The position numbers and the translations under genes were made by a program. From Tagetes erecta (taxonomy: Eukaryota; Streptophyta; Magnoliopsida; Asterales; Asteraceae), in contig CM061489.1 in assembly GCA_030867185.1 (NCBI GenBank), positions 46,575,405 to 46,639,404 on the forward strand: a stretch of DNA of 64,000 bases. Reading direction: 5' to 3'. Under the pieces are notes generated by a model that worked only from the letters and a program-made list of their open reading frames with translations, made no database searches and had not been told where the DNA came from. Numbering within the stretch: position 1 is the first letter of the stretch; each line of letters begins with the position of its first letter. Below, piece after piece: positions 19,957 through 30,394 of the stretch.

Positions 19957-21971
19957 TGTCACAACCCCAACGCGGCGGGCGGTCCCAGGTGCCCGGGGGT
20001 TTACACGCGTGTGACGAATGGATATCAGGAGCAACGCAGCGGAATCAACAACATACATAAACACAGCTTAAAACAGAAAGCTGTTCATACATTAAACTTC
20101 AAATATACAATAGTTTGATTACAAAACGACCATTGATTGTATGATACATAACATCAACAAACTAAAGCTAACAACTATTCTAGGTCCAGAGCGTCTATCT
20201 TCTAAGCCCGCAAGCCCTCTACCTACTCTAGCCTCAACAGTGCTTTCCTGCATCACACGGCACCTAGGATGTGTGCCAAAAAGTTTTAAAAGAAAGGGTC
20301 AGCTTACGCTGGTGAGTTCATAATAAAACATTTTACAAAACATTACAAACATTCAACCAAATACTTGTAAAAACACTGATCAACGAGTTGCCAAGCTCCA
20401 TTGATCAAAGAGTTACCACTAACTCCATCATTTACAAGCATTTCATAAACATACTAGCATCATCAGATAAATATACACAGTCAATACGATAAACCCCTCA
20501 ACAACTCCGTCAGGCACGTCTGCGCTGGAGCAGAATATATGCATATACCCTTCACTGAGTTTACCGCCCGTCACCCAAAAACAGAAGTGGTATTGCCCGA
20601 TATTTACCGTAGAATGCTAGCCAACCGTTCATAAACAACAGTTTAAGAACACAACCATTCCAAAAGAGTTTATACAAAAACTCACAATCATTTGCAACCA
20701 AAACAGGTTTAACCAACACATCCAGTTTTGTAAAACATACAATCATTTCAAAAGAGTTTAAGTGTATGAACTCACCTCAACAAGATCACAACAAGCTCAC
20801 AACTAGCTTCGGTCCTTGATCTAATCCCAACAATCAATCCAAATGGATATCTTCACGATCACACAATTAGCTATATCGACAATCAATATCAATAGCTATA
20901 ATCCACCTATAACGCGATATCACAACGTTATAAATAACGATTCCTAAGACTATGTAAGTCCTAGGGCATAACTAGCGAAGCATACGACTAGACACGAGTC
21001 GTTGCCACCTACGCCTACCAAATTCCACACCTCGGGGATCTAAACGAATTCTACAGAGATATGTTACCTGTTCACAACGGATATCATACCCCTAGGGTAC
21101 GGATATTCAATCCGCACCCTCCCCGGGTAATCTACCCGTTAGTTGCGGGTGTTTAATCCCGCAACTATTTCCCCTAGCACGTCCCTTGTGCTATGCGGGT
21201 ATCTTCACCCCGCATTCCCATCGGGTTCCCAACCCGATTCCCGTCCTAAACTAATCGAGAATGAAAGACCATTTACCTCGTCGATCACCGATCTTCAATT
21301 GCGCAACACCTCGATGACCACCGCTCTTCACTCGGGCAGAACCTCGACGCACGCCAAGCGATCTACACACGCCCGAGATTCGAAGGAACGTCACGACGCA
21401 GGGTACCGCACACGAGGCGCGATTCCGCAAGAAAACTAGAGTGTTTCTCTCTCTAAAAAGTTCTAGAGAGAGAAGGGGAATGAGCAAGGAGTGAAGGGGG
21501 GTTGCACCCCTTTTTATAGGCTGGTCGGGCTGTTCTAGGCGCTACGCGCAGCACCATGGGCCCTCCTGCGCGTATCGCGTAACAGGCAAGTGCCTGACAG
21601 CTGTTTTCCACCCGACTGACACTAGGCGATACGCGCACAGGCCTACCCTCTCATGCGCGGACCGCGTAACCCATGTTTTCAGATTCCTCTCGTCGAAACA
21701 CGTGGAATTCATATATTATGGGCTCCGTAACTCTTCTTCTAAGTCAAGATATGATCGAAACAAGTTTTCGGGCATTCCTCGGGTGTTTTCGCATTTCCCG
21801 CTTCGTTATAACTCCGATTTGAGTTCCGTTTTCGCCCACGTTCTTCATTTTAAGTCCTCTATCACCTCTAGGGTTTATCTCTATACATTAGGACTTTTTA
21901 TTCAACGTGCTATTTACATGAACACCCGCCCATTATCGACATATACTTAAGTCAAAATTTAGGGTTTTACA
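19957..21971 (-). repeat. 5' LTR of the chromovirus (2015 bp)
   Basis: The LTR that drives transcription in element orientation, same length as the partner at 13063-15077 and three substitutions apart by my reading. It carries the TATA box (21510-21518) and the 11-bp inverted repeat (21445-21474). Its right terminus TTTTACA abuts the gtatc target duplication in the LINE ORF. Confidence 0.96.
21510..21518 (-). promoter_or_regulatory. TATA box of chromovirus 5' LTR
   Basis: The minus strand reads TATAAAAAG, the copy in the LTR that would start the genomic transcript. Expected start is near 21474-21486, just before the inverted repeat. Confidence 0.65.
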
Positions 21972-21976
21972 GTATC
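21972..21976. repeat. Target site duplication, right, of chromovirus (gtatc)
   Basis: Matches 13058-13062. Confidence 0.95.
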
Positions 21977-23012
21977 AATCTTTGTCACTTGCTTTGTAAC
22001 ATGTTGCACTTCCTTCCCTTTTTTGTTAACTGGACGGTACTCGAATTGGGGCTTTTTTAAAGCAACCCCAAATCTTTTTGCAGCTTTCGTACCCTTTACT
22101 TCCTTAAACCCTTTATCATCCTCTCTAGCATTTGTGGTCTGCTCATGCTTATTCGTATTAGTACAATCAGCATCATTATGGCCAAAAACACAACAATGAC
22201 CACATCTTGGAGGCTTCCACTCATACTCAACCATCACATGTGCTGCTCCAAACCCACCCCCCTCTAATTCTGGAATAGCAACAGATATCTCTTCTTTAAA
22301 CCCCGCATCCGCTGAGATCTCAACCAAAGCTCTTGCAAAGCTACTTCTACCCCACGTGTTTGCACACATAGAGCTTGTGAATGAATCCAACAACTTTGGA
22401 GTCCCAATTTGCGAAACCAAAAGACTCAAACCAACATCAGAATAAGCTACCAACGGAATATCATGCAATTTTACCCAAACAGATACATTCTTGATATCAT
22501 CCTTGTGTAGCTTTGTGTTAGGGGACCAGACATTCAGGATAATCGGTTTATTACGAATTATCCAAGGCCCTGCTTCGATCACATCCATCATCCCCTTCCT
22601 ATCATTAAACTTAAAAAAGAAAAAGCCATTTGCATTCATCATTGACTTTTGCAAGCCAAATTTTTTCCAATGAGTTTTAGCAAAGTATTCAACCACTGGA
22701 TACGCTACCCTATCCCCCAAAAAGTAGCCATACAAAGTAAATTCAAGTTTATTACAAATCATACGGACAGTCTCTTTGGGTAACACAACATCAAAACCTT
22801 CTTTTTTCTCCTCATTCACCATATAACCGAACTTAACTGGTGTGATAGGTAATTCAGACTTTGGTTGAACAATAGCAGCATACGTTGTATTCAAATTAGA
22901 CTTACCGGGCGCATCATTCACACTAGTCGCATGAGCAAGAGAACCCACAGATGCATCAGCCGTATGATTGTGAGCTGAATCAGTCATGTGAGATGAATCA
23001 GTTGTATGACTT

Positions 23013-23098
23013 GTTGTATCATTCTGCTTAGCCGTGTCAACCCCATGAGGTTCAAGATTTGTTGTATCATTCTGCTTAGCCGTGTCAACCCCATGAGG
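23013..23098 (-). repeat. 48-bp tandem repeat inside LINE ORF1 (1.8 copies)
   Basis: The block starting gttgtatcattctgcttagc at 23013 recurs at 23061 and runs to 23098 without a difference. It encodes a repeated PHGVDTAKQNDTT peptide, in frame (16 residues). The identity suggests recent slippage. Confidence 0.92.
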
Positions 23099-23209
23099 CA
23101 GATTAGGGTTTATGGAAGAACCCCTAATCGCCTTTTCCTGATTCAACAAATTGCAACGTGGATTGCCATCGATCTTTAGCACCTTACTAGCCAAATTACC
23201 ACCTTTCAT

Positions 23210-23394
23210 ACTCGTTTTTATGATCAGAAACGAATCTGATATAAAAAAAACCCAAGAACAGGCCAAACCCTAATTGCACAAAAGAAACTAGGGTTTTAGG
23301 TACTATATGACACTAGATGAACGAATTAAGGATCAAGTAACAAACCCAAGAATCAAGAAACGATCAAGAAAGAAGAAACGAATCAAGAAATCAA
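23210..23394 (-). promoter_or_regulatory. 5' UTR / presumed internal promoter of the LINE-like element
   Basis: 185 nt upstream of the ATG in element orientation, pyrimidine-rich, with two plant telo-box motifs in opposite orientation on the plus strand (aaaccctaa at 23265-23273, tagggttt at 23289-23296). LINEs carry internal promoters in this region; promoter activity is inferred. Its presence argues that this copy is full length or nearly so. Confidence 0.6.
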
Positions 23395-23410
23395 ATACTA
23401 ACGTGATTTT
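23395..23410. repeat. Target site duplication, right, of long LINE copy (16 bp)
   Basis: atactaacgtgatttt, matching 12445-12460. The B monomer continues from 23411. Confidence 0.9.
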
Positions 23411-24410
23411 CATATTGCTAATATGGCATTCAGAGTCTAACTTGACGTACGATGTTCAAATGACTCGGACGAATTCTTTAGGTGTATTATGGAGTTATGA
23501 GGTTTCGTACGGTGAAGGAAGGTGTTCTTAGGATTTGTAAGGCGTCGTACATTATACTAACGTTCTATTCGAGTTCCTAATGTGGCATAAAGAGTCGTAA
23601 GATGTCCTAACTCGTCGTACGATGTTCAAGGGACTCGTACGAATTCATTAGGTTTATTATGAAGTTTTAACGTTTCGTACGGTGTTGTAAGGTGTTGTTA
23701 GGAGTTTTAAGGCGTCCTACATTATACTAACGTGCTTTTTAAGGTGCTAATATGGCATACAAAGTCGTAAGAAGCCTTAAGTTGCCGTACGAAGTTCAAA
23801 GGAATCGAACGAGATAATTAGGTTTATTATGGAGATTTATGGTTTTGTACGGTGTTATAAGGTGTTCTTAGGATTTGTAAGGAGTCCTAAATGATACTAA
23901 CGTGATTTTCATGTTGCTAATATGGCATACAGAAACTTGACGTACGATGTTCAAAGGACTCAGACGAATTCTTTAGGTGTATTATGGAGTTGTGAGGTTT
24001 CGTACGGTGAAGGAAGGTGTTCTTAGGAGTTGTAAGGCGTCGTACATTATACTAACGTTCTATTCGAGTTCCTAATGTGGCATAAAGAGTCGTAAGATGT
24101 CCTAACTTGTCGTACGATGTTCAAAGGACTCGTACGAATTCATTAGGTTTATTATGGAGTTTTGAGGTTTCGTACTGTGAAGGAAGGTGTTCTTAGGATT
24201 TGTAAGGCGTCGTACATTATACTAACGTTCTATTCGAGTTCCTAATGTGGCATAAAGAGTCGTAAGATGTCCTAACTCGTCGTACGATGTTCAAAGGACT
24301 CGTACGAATTCATTAGGTTTATTATGGAGTTTCAACGTTTCGTACGGTGTTGTTAGGAGTTTTAAGGCGTCCTACATTATACTAACGTGCTTTTTAAGGT
24401 GCTAATATGG
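23395..24410 (+). repeat. Satellite array, segment 4
   Basis: Resumes in the same B monomer interrupted at 12460. One B monomer near 23932 has lost 4 bp (gtct). A C monomer near 24345 has the 10-bp deletion. The segment ends in an A monomer at the plus-strand LINE fragment. Confidence 0.95.
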
Positions 24411-24650
24411 AGCGTTCATATTTGATGATGGCGGATGATGCTTTGGTTTTGTTAGTTTTTTTTTTCTATTAGATCGTTTATCTGTGGTAGACTAGTTTGT
24501 TTGGATTGTATTGGTTAGTTATCTTTTTTTGTTTACATATGTGGGGGTTTGTCCCACATATGAACTAGTGAGGAACACATCCTCACTACTTGTACTTCAT
24601 TGACGGTTGTCTTTATAATAGTATCACCGGGGTAACCCTTTACCCAAAAA
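24411..24650 (+). mobile_element. 5'-truncated LINE-family fragment 2, plus orientation
   Basis: 240-bp insert in an A monomer, flanked by a likely 7-bp duplication (aatagg-type word aatatgg at 24404-24410 and 24649-24655). It ends GGGGTAACCCTTTACCC plus a short A run, the family's 3' end. It contains perfect 3' UTR stems: catatgtggg/cccacatatg near 24536-24563 and tagtgagga/tcctcacta near 24567-24589. It is truncated inside the 3' UTR and carries no coding sequence. Its T-rich middle differs clearly from the other copies, so it comes from a diverged subfamily or is older. Confidence 0.85.
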
Positions 24651-27600
24651 TATGGCATACAAAGTCGTAAGAAGCCTTAAGTTGCCGTACGAAGTTCAAA
24701 GGATTCGGACGAGATAATTAGGTTTATTATGGAGATTTATGGTTTTGTACGGTGTTGTAAGGTGTTCTTAGGATTTGTAAGGAATCCTAAATGATACTAA
24801 CGTGATTTTCATGTTGCTAATATGGCATACAGAGTCTAACTTGACGTACGATGTTCAAAGTTCTCGGACGAATTCTTTAGGTGTATTATGGAGTTTTGAG
24901 GTTTCGTACGGTGAAGGAAGGTGTTCTTAGGAGTTCTAAGGCGTCGTACATTATACTAGTGTGCTATTCGAGTTCCTAATGTGGCATAAAGAGTCGTAAG
25001 ATGTCCTAACTTGTCGTACGATGTTCAAAGGACTCGTACGAATCCATTAGGTTTATTATGGAGTTTTGAGGTTTCGTACGGTGAAGGAAGGTGTTCTTAG
25101 GAGTTGTAAGGCGTCGTACATTATACTAATGTTCTATTCGAGTTCCTAATGTGGCATAAAGAGTCGTAAGATGTCCTAACTTGTCATTCGAGGTTCAAAG
25201 GACTCGTACGAATTCATTAGGTTTATTATGGAGTTTTAAAGTTTCGTATGGTGTTGTAAGGTGTTGTTAGGAGTTTTAAGGCGTCTTACATTATACTAAC
25301 GTGCTTTTTAAGGTGCTAATATGGCATACAAAGTCGTAAGAAGCGTTAAGTTGCCGTATGAAGTTCAAAGGATTCAGACGAGTTAATTAGGTTTATTATG
25401 GAGATTTATGGTTTTGTACGGTGTTGTAAGGTGTTCTTAGGATTTGTAAGGAGTCCTAAATGATACTAACGTGATTTTCATATTGCTAATATGGCATTCA
25501 GAGTCTAACTTGACGTACGATGTTCAAATGACTCGGACGAATTCTTTAGGTGTATTATGGAGTTATGAGGTTTCGTACGGTGAAGGAAGGTGTTCTTAGG
25601 ATTTGTAAGGCGTCGTACATTATACTAACGTTCTATTCGAGTTCCTAATGTGGCATAAAGAGTCGTAAGATGTCCTAACTCGTCGTACGATGTTCAAGGG
25701 ACTCGTACGAATTCATTAGGTTTATTATGGAGTTTTAACGTTTCGTATGGTGTTGTAAGGTGTTGTTAGGAGTTTTAAGGCGTCCTACATTATACTAACG
25801 TGCTTTTTAAGGTGCTAATATGGCATACAAAGTCGTAAGAAGCCTTAAGTTGCCGTACGAAGTTCAAAGGAATCGGACGAGATAATTAGGTTTATTATGG
25901 AGATTTATGGTTTTGTACGTTGTTGTAAGGTGTTCTTAGGATTTGTAAGGAGTCCTAAATGATACTAACGTGATTTTCATGTTGCTAATATGGCATACAG
26001 AGTCTAACTTGACGTACGATGTTCAAAGGACTCAGACGAATTCTTTAGGTGTATTATGGAGTTGTGAGGTTTCGTACGGTGAAGGAAGGTGTTCTTAGGA
26101 GTTGTAAGGCGTCGTACATTATACTAACGTTCTATTCGAGTTCCTAATGTGGCATAAAGAGTCGTAAGATGTCCTAACTTGTCGTACGATGTTCAAAGGA
26201 CTCGTACGAATTCATTAGGTTTATTATGGAGTTTTGAGGTTTCGTACTGTGAAGGAAGGTGTTCTTAGGATTTGTAAGGCGTCGTACATTATACTAACGT
26301 TCTATTCGAGTTCCTAATGTGGCATAAAGAGTCGTAAGATGTCCTAACTCGTCGTACGATGTTCAAAGGACTCGTACGAATTCATTAGGTTTGTTATGAA
26401 GTTTTAACGTTTCGTACGGTGTTGTAAGGTGTTGTTAGGAGTTTTAAGGCGTCTTACATTATACTAACGTGCTTTTTAAGGTGCTAATATGGCATAAAAA
26501 GTCGTAAGAAGCCTTAAGTTGCCGTATGAAGTGTAAAGGATTCAGACGAGTTAATTAGGTTTATTATGGAGATTTATGGTTTTGTACGGTGTTGTAAGGT
26601 GTCCTTAGGATTTGTAAGGAGTCCTAAATGATACTAACGTGATTTTCATATTGCTAATATGGCATACAGAGTCTAACTTGATGTACGATGTTCAAAGGAC
26701 TCGGACGAATTCTTTAGGTGTATTATGGAGTTTTGAGGTTTCGTACGGTGAAGGAAGGTGTTCTTAGGATTTGTAAGGCGTCGTACATTATACTAACGTT
26801 CTATTCGAGTTCCTATTGTGGCATAAAGAGTCGTAAGATGTCCTAACTCGTCGTACGATGTTCAAAGGACTCGTACGAATTCATTAGGTTTATTATGGAG
26901 TTTTAACGTTTCGTACGGTGTTGTTAGGAGTTTTAAGGCGTCCTACATTATACTAACGTGCTTTTTAAGGTGCTAATATGGCATACAAAGTCGTAAGAAG
27001 CCTTAAGTTGCCGTACGAAGTTCAAAGGATTCGGACGAGATAATTAGGTTTATTATGGAGATTTATGGTTTTGTACGGTGTTGTAAGGTGTTCTTAGGAT
27101 TTGTAAGGAATCCTAAATGATACTAACGTGATTTTCATGTTGCTAATATGGCATACAGAGTCTAACTTGACGTACGATGTTCAAAGTTCTCGGACGAATT
27201 CTTTAGGTGTATTATGGAGTTTTGAGGTTTCGTACGGTGAAGGAAGGTGTTCTTAGGAGTTGTAAGGCGTCGTACATTATACTAGTGTGCTATTCGAGTT
27301 CCTAATGTGGCATAAAGAGTCGTAAGATGTCCTAACTTGTCGTACGATGTTCAAAGGACTCGTACGAATCCATTAGGTTTATTATGGAGTTTTGAGGTTT
27401 CGTACGGTGAAGGAAGGTGTTCTTAGGAGTTGTAAGGCGTCGTACATTATACTAATGTTCTATTCGAGTTCCTAATGTGGCATAAAGAGTCGTAAGATGT
27501 CCTAACTTGTCATTCGAGGTTCAAAGGACTCGTACGAATTCATTAGGTTTATTATGGAGTTTTGAGGTTTCGTACTGTGAAGGAAGGTGTTCTTAGGATT

Positions 27601-27949
27601 TGTAAGGCGTCGTACATTATACTAACGTTCTATTCCAGTTCCTAATGTGGCATAAAGAGTCGTAAGATGTCCTAACTCGTCGTACGATGTTCAAAGGACT
27701 CGTACGAATTCATTAGGTTTGTTATGAAGTTTTAACGTTTCGTACGGTGTTGTAAGGTGTTGTTAGGAGTTTTAAGGCGTCTTACATTATACTAACGTGC
27801 TTTTTAAGGTGATAATATGGCATAAAAAGTCGTAAGAAGCCTTAAGTTGCCGTATGAAGTTCAAAGGATTCAGACGAGTTAATTAGGTTTATTATGGAGA
27901 TTTATGGTTTTGTACTGTGTTGTAAGGTGTCCTTAGGATTTGTAAGGAG

Positions 27950-30394
27950 TCCTAAATGATACTAACGTGATTTTCATATTGCTAATATGGCATACAGAGT
28001 CTAACTTGATGTACGATGTTCAAAGGACTCGGACGAATTCTTTAGGTGTATTATGGAGTTTTGAGGTTTCATACGGTGAAGGAAGGTGTTCTTAGGATTT
28101 GTAAGGCGTCGTACATTATACTAACGTTCTATTCGAGTTCCTATTGTGGCATAAAGAGTCGTAAGATGTCCTAACTCGTCATACGATGTTCAAAGGACTC
28201 GTACGAATTCATTAGGTATATTATGGAGTTTTAACGTTTCGTACGGTGTTGTTAGGAGTTTTAAGGCGTCCTACATTATACTAACGTGCTTTTTAAGGTG
28301 CTAATATGGCATACAAAGTCGTAAGAAGCCTTAAGTTGCCGTACGAAGTTCAAAGGATTCGGACGAGATAATTAGGTTTATTATGGAGATTTATGGTTTT
28401 GTACGGTGTTGTAAGGTGTTCTTAGGATTTGTAAGGAATCCTAAATGATACTAACGTGATTTTCATGTTGCTAATATGGCATACAGAGTCTAACTTGACG
28501 TACGATGTTCAAAGTTCTCAGACGAATTCTTTAGGTGTATTAGGGAGTTTTGAGGTTTCGTACGGTGAAGGAAGGTGTTCTTAGGAGTTGTAAGGCGTCG
28601 TACATTATACTAGTGTGCTATTCGAGTTCCTAATGTGGCATAAAGAGTCGTAAGATGTCTTAACTTGTCGTACGATGTTCAAAGGACTCGTACGAATCCA
28701 TTAGGTTTATTATGGAGTTTTGAGGTTTCGTACGGTGTTGTAAGGTGTTGTTAGGAGTTGTAAGGCGTCGTACATTATACTAATGTTCTATTCGAGTTCC
28801 TAATGTGGCATAAAGAGTCGTAAGAGGTCCTAACTTGTCATACGATGTTCAAAGGACTCGTACGAATTCATTAGGTTTATTATGTAGTTTTAAAGTTTCG
28901 TATGGTGTTGTAAGGTGTTGTTAGAAGTTTTAAGGCGTCTTACATTATACTAACGTGCTTTTTAAGGTGCTAATATGGCATACAAAGTCGTAAGAAGCGT
29001 TAAGTTGTCGTATGAAGTTCAAAGGATTCAGACGAGTTAATTAGGTTTATTATGGAGATTTATGGTTTTGTACGGTGTTGTAAGGTGTCCTTAGGATTTG
29101 TAAGGAATCCTAAATGATACTAACGTGATTTTCATGTTGCTAATATGGCATACAGAGTCTAACTTGACGTACGATGTTCAAAGGTCTCGGACGAATTCTT
29201 TAGGTGTATTATGGAGTTGTGAGGTTTCGTACGGTGAAGGAAGGTGTTCTTAGGAGTTGTAAGGACGGTACATTATACTAACGTTCTATTCGAGTACCTA
29301 ATGTGGCATAAAGAGTCGTAAGATGTCCTAACTTGTCGTACGATGTTCAAAGGACTCGTACGAATTCATTAGGTTTATTATGGAGTTTTAACGTTTCGTA
29401 CGGTGTAGTAAGGTGTTGTTAGGAGTTTTAAGGCGTCCTACATTATACTAACGTGCTTTTTAAGGTGCTAATATGGCATACAAAGTCGTAAGAAGCCTTA
29501 AGTTGCCGTACGAAGTACAAAGGATTCGGACGAGATAATTAGGTTTATTATGGAGATTTATGGTTTTGTACGGTGTTGTAAGGTGTTCTTAGGATTTGTA
29601 AGGAATCCTAAATGATACTAACGTGATTTTCATGTTGCTAATATGGCATACAGAGTCTAACTTGACGTACGATGTTCAAAGGTCTCGGACGAATTCTTTA
29701 GGTGTATTATGGAGTTGTGAGGTTTCGTACGGTGAAGGAAGGTGTTCTTAGGAGTTGTAAGGACGGTACATTATACTAACGTTCTATTCGAGTACCTAAT
29801 GTGGCATAAAGAGTCGTAAGATGTCCTAACTTGTCGTACGATGTTCAAAGGACTCGTACGAATTCATTAGGTTTATTATGGAGTTTTGAGGTTTCGTACT
29901 GTGAAGGAAGGTGTTCTTAGGATTTGTAAGGCGTCGTACATTATACTAATGTTCTATTCGAGTTCCTAATGTGGCATAAAGAGTCGTAAGATGTCCTAAC
30001 TCGTCGTACGATGTTCAAAGGACTCGTACGAATTCATTAGGTTTGTTATGAAGTTTTAACGTTTCGTACGGTGTTGTAAGGTGTTGTTAGGAGTTTTAAG
30101 GCGTCTTACATTATACTAACGTGCTTTTTAAGGTGCTAATATGGCATACAAAGTCGTAAGCAGCCTTAAGTTGCCGTACGAAGTTCAAAGGATTCAGACG
30201 AGTTAATTAGGTTTATTATGGAGATTTATGGTTTTGTACGGTGTTGTAAGGTGTCCTTAGGATTTGTAAGGAGTCCTAAATGATACTAACGTGATTTTCA
30301 TATTGCTAATATGGCATACAGAGTCTAACTTGATGTACGATGTTCAAAGGACTCGGACGAATTCTTTAGGTGTATTATGGAGTTTTGAGGTTTC
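27950..30394 (+). repeat. 2324-bp higher-order duplication, copy 1
   Basis: Matches about 30274-32718 at an offset of 2324 bp. Shared private variants include ttcatacggtg (28068/30392), attaggtatatt, tattagggag, atgtcttaac, tatgtagtttt and two gtaaggacggtac. The unit length equals 1328 plus two 498-bp A-B-C trimers that each lack 1 bp. Confidence 0.88.

Larger units (their letters stand above)
13063..21971 (-). mobile_element. Ty3/gypsy chromovirus LTR retrotransposon, near-complete
   Basis: 8909-bp element transcribed from the minus strand, inserted in the LINE ORF. It has two 2015-bp LTRs with TG...CA ends, a 5-bp target duplication, a primer binding site matching initiator-Met tRNA, a polypurine tract and a single gag-pol frame. 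That frame carries Gag, two CCHC knuckles, protease, reverse transcriptase, RNase H, integrase with a GPF module, and a C-terminal chromodomain. The layout and chromodomain suggest the Tekay/Del lineage, moderately sure. It is structurally complete, but one in-frame TGA interrupts RNase H, so it is probably not autonomous. Chromodomains of this family direct integration to heterochromatin, which fits the satellite setting. Confidence 0.95.
21972..23209 (-). pseudogene. LINE ORF1, N-terminal part: DUF4283 and CCHC knuckle
   Basis: Start chosen at ATG 23207-23209 (MKGGNLASK) with A at -3; the open frame extends further up only through a non-ATG codon. About 413 native residues: variable Ser/Thr/His-rich N-terminus with a 16-residue tandem repeat; DUF4283 about 149-300 (landmarks GYFLGDRVAYP, GPWIIRNKPI, VWVKLHDIP); knuckle C336-C339-H344-C349 (CX2CX4HX4C); basic stretch with FEYRPV. 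It then runs into the LTR and stops at 21959-21961 after three foreign codons. The frame resumes at 13057. DUF4283 plus knuckle proteins are ORF1 of plant L1-type LINEs, nucleic-acid-binding partners of the retrotransposition RNP. A truncated protein keeping DUF4283 and the knuckle could still be made. Confidence 0.88.
12461..23394 (-). mobile_element. LINE-like retrotransposon, ORF1-only, interrupted by a chromovirus
   Basis: Minus-strand element with 16-bp target duplications (12445-12460 and 23395-23410) and a poly-A 3' end at the left. Without the nested LTR element (13063-21971) and one copy of its 5-bp target duplication it is about 2020 bp. It consists of a 5' UTR (23210-23394), one ORF of 514 codons including stop (23209 to 21972, then 13057 to 12754) and a 293-nt 3' UTR. 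The two ORF parts total 1542 nt, a multiple of three, so the frame was intact before the nested insertion. No endonuclease or reverse transcriptase ORF2 is present. Plant L1-type elements normally have both ORFs, so this is either a deletion derivative or a non-autonomous ORF1-only family. Confidence 0.85.

Noticed and set aside
23307..23531. 74-codon plus-strand frame spanning the LINE 5' end and satellite
   Set aside because: It crosses an insertion junction and ends in satellite; no domain.
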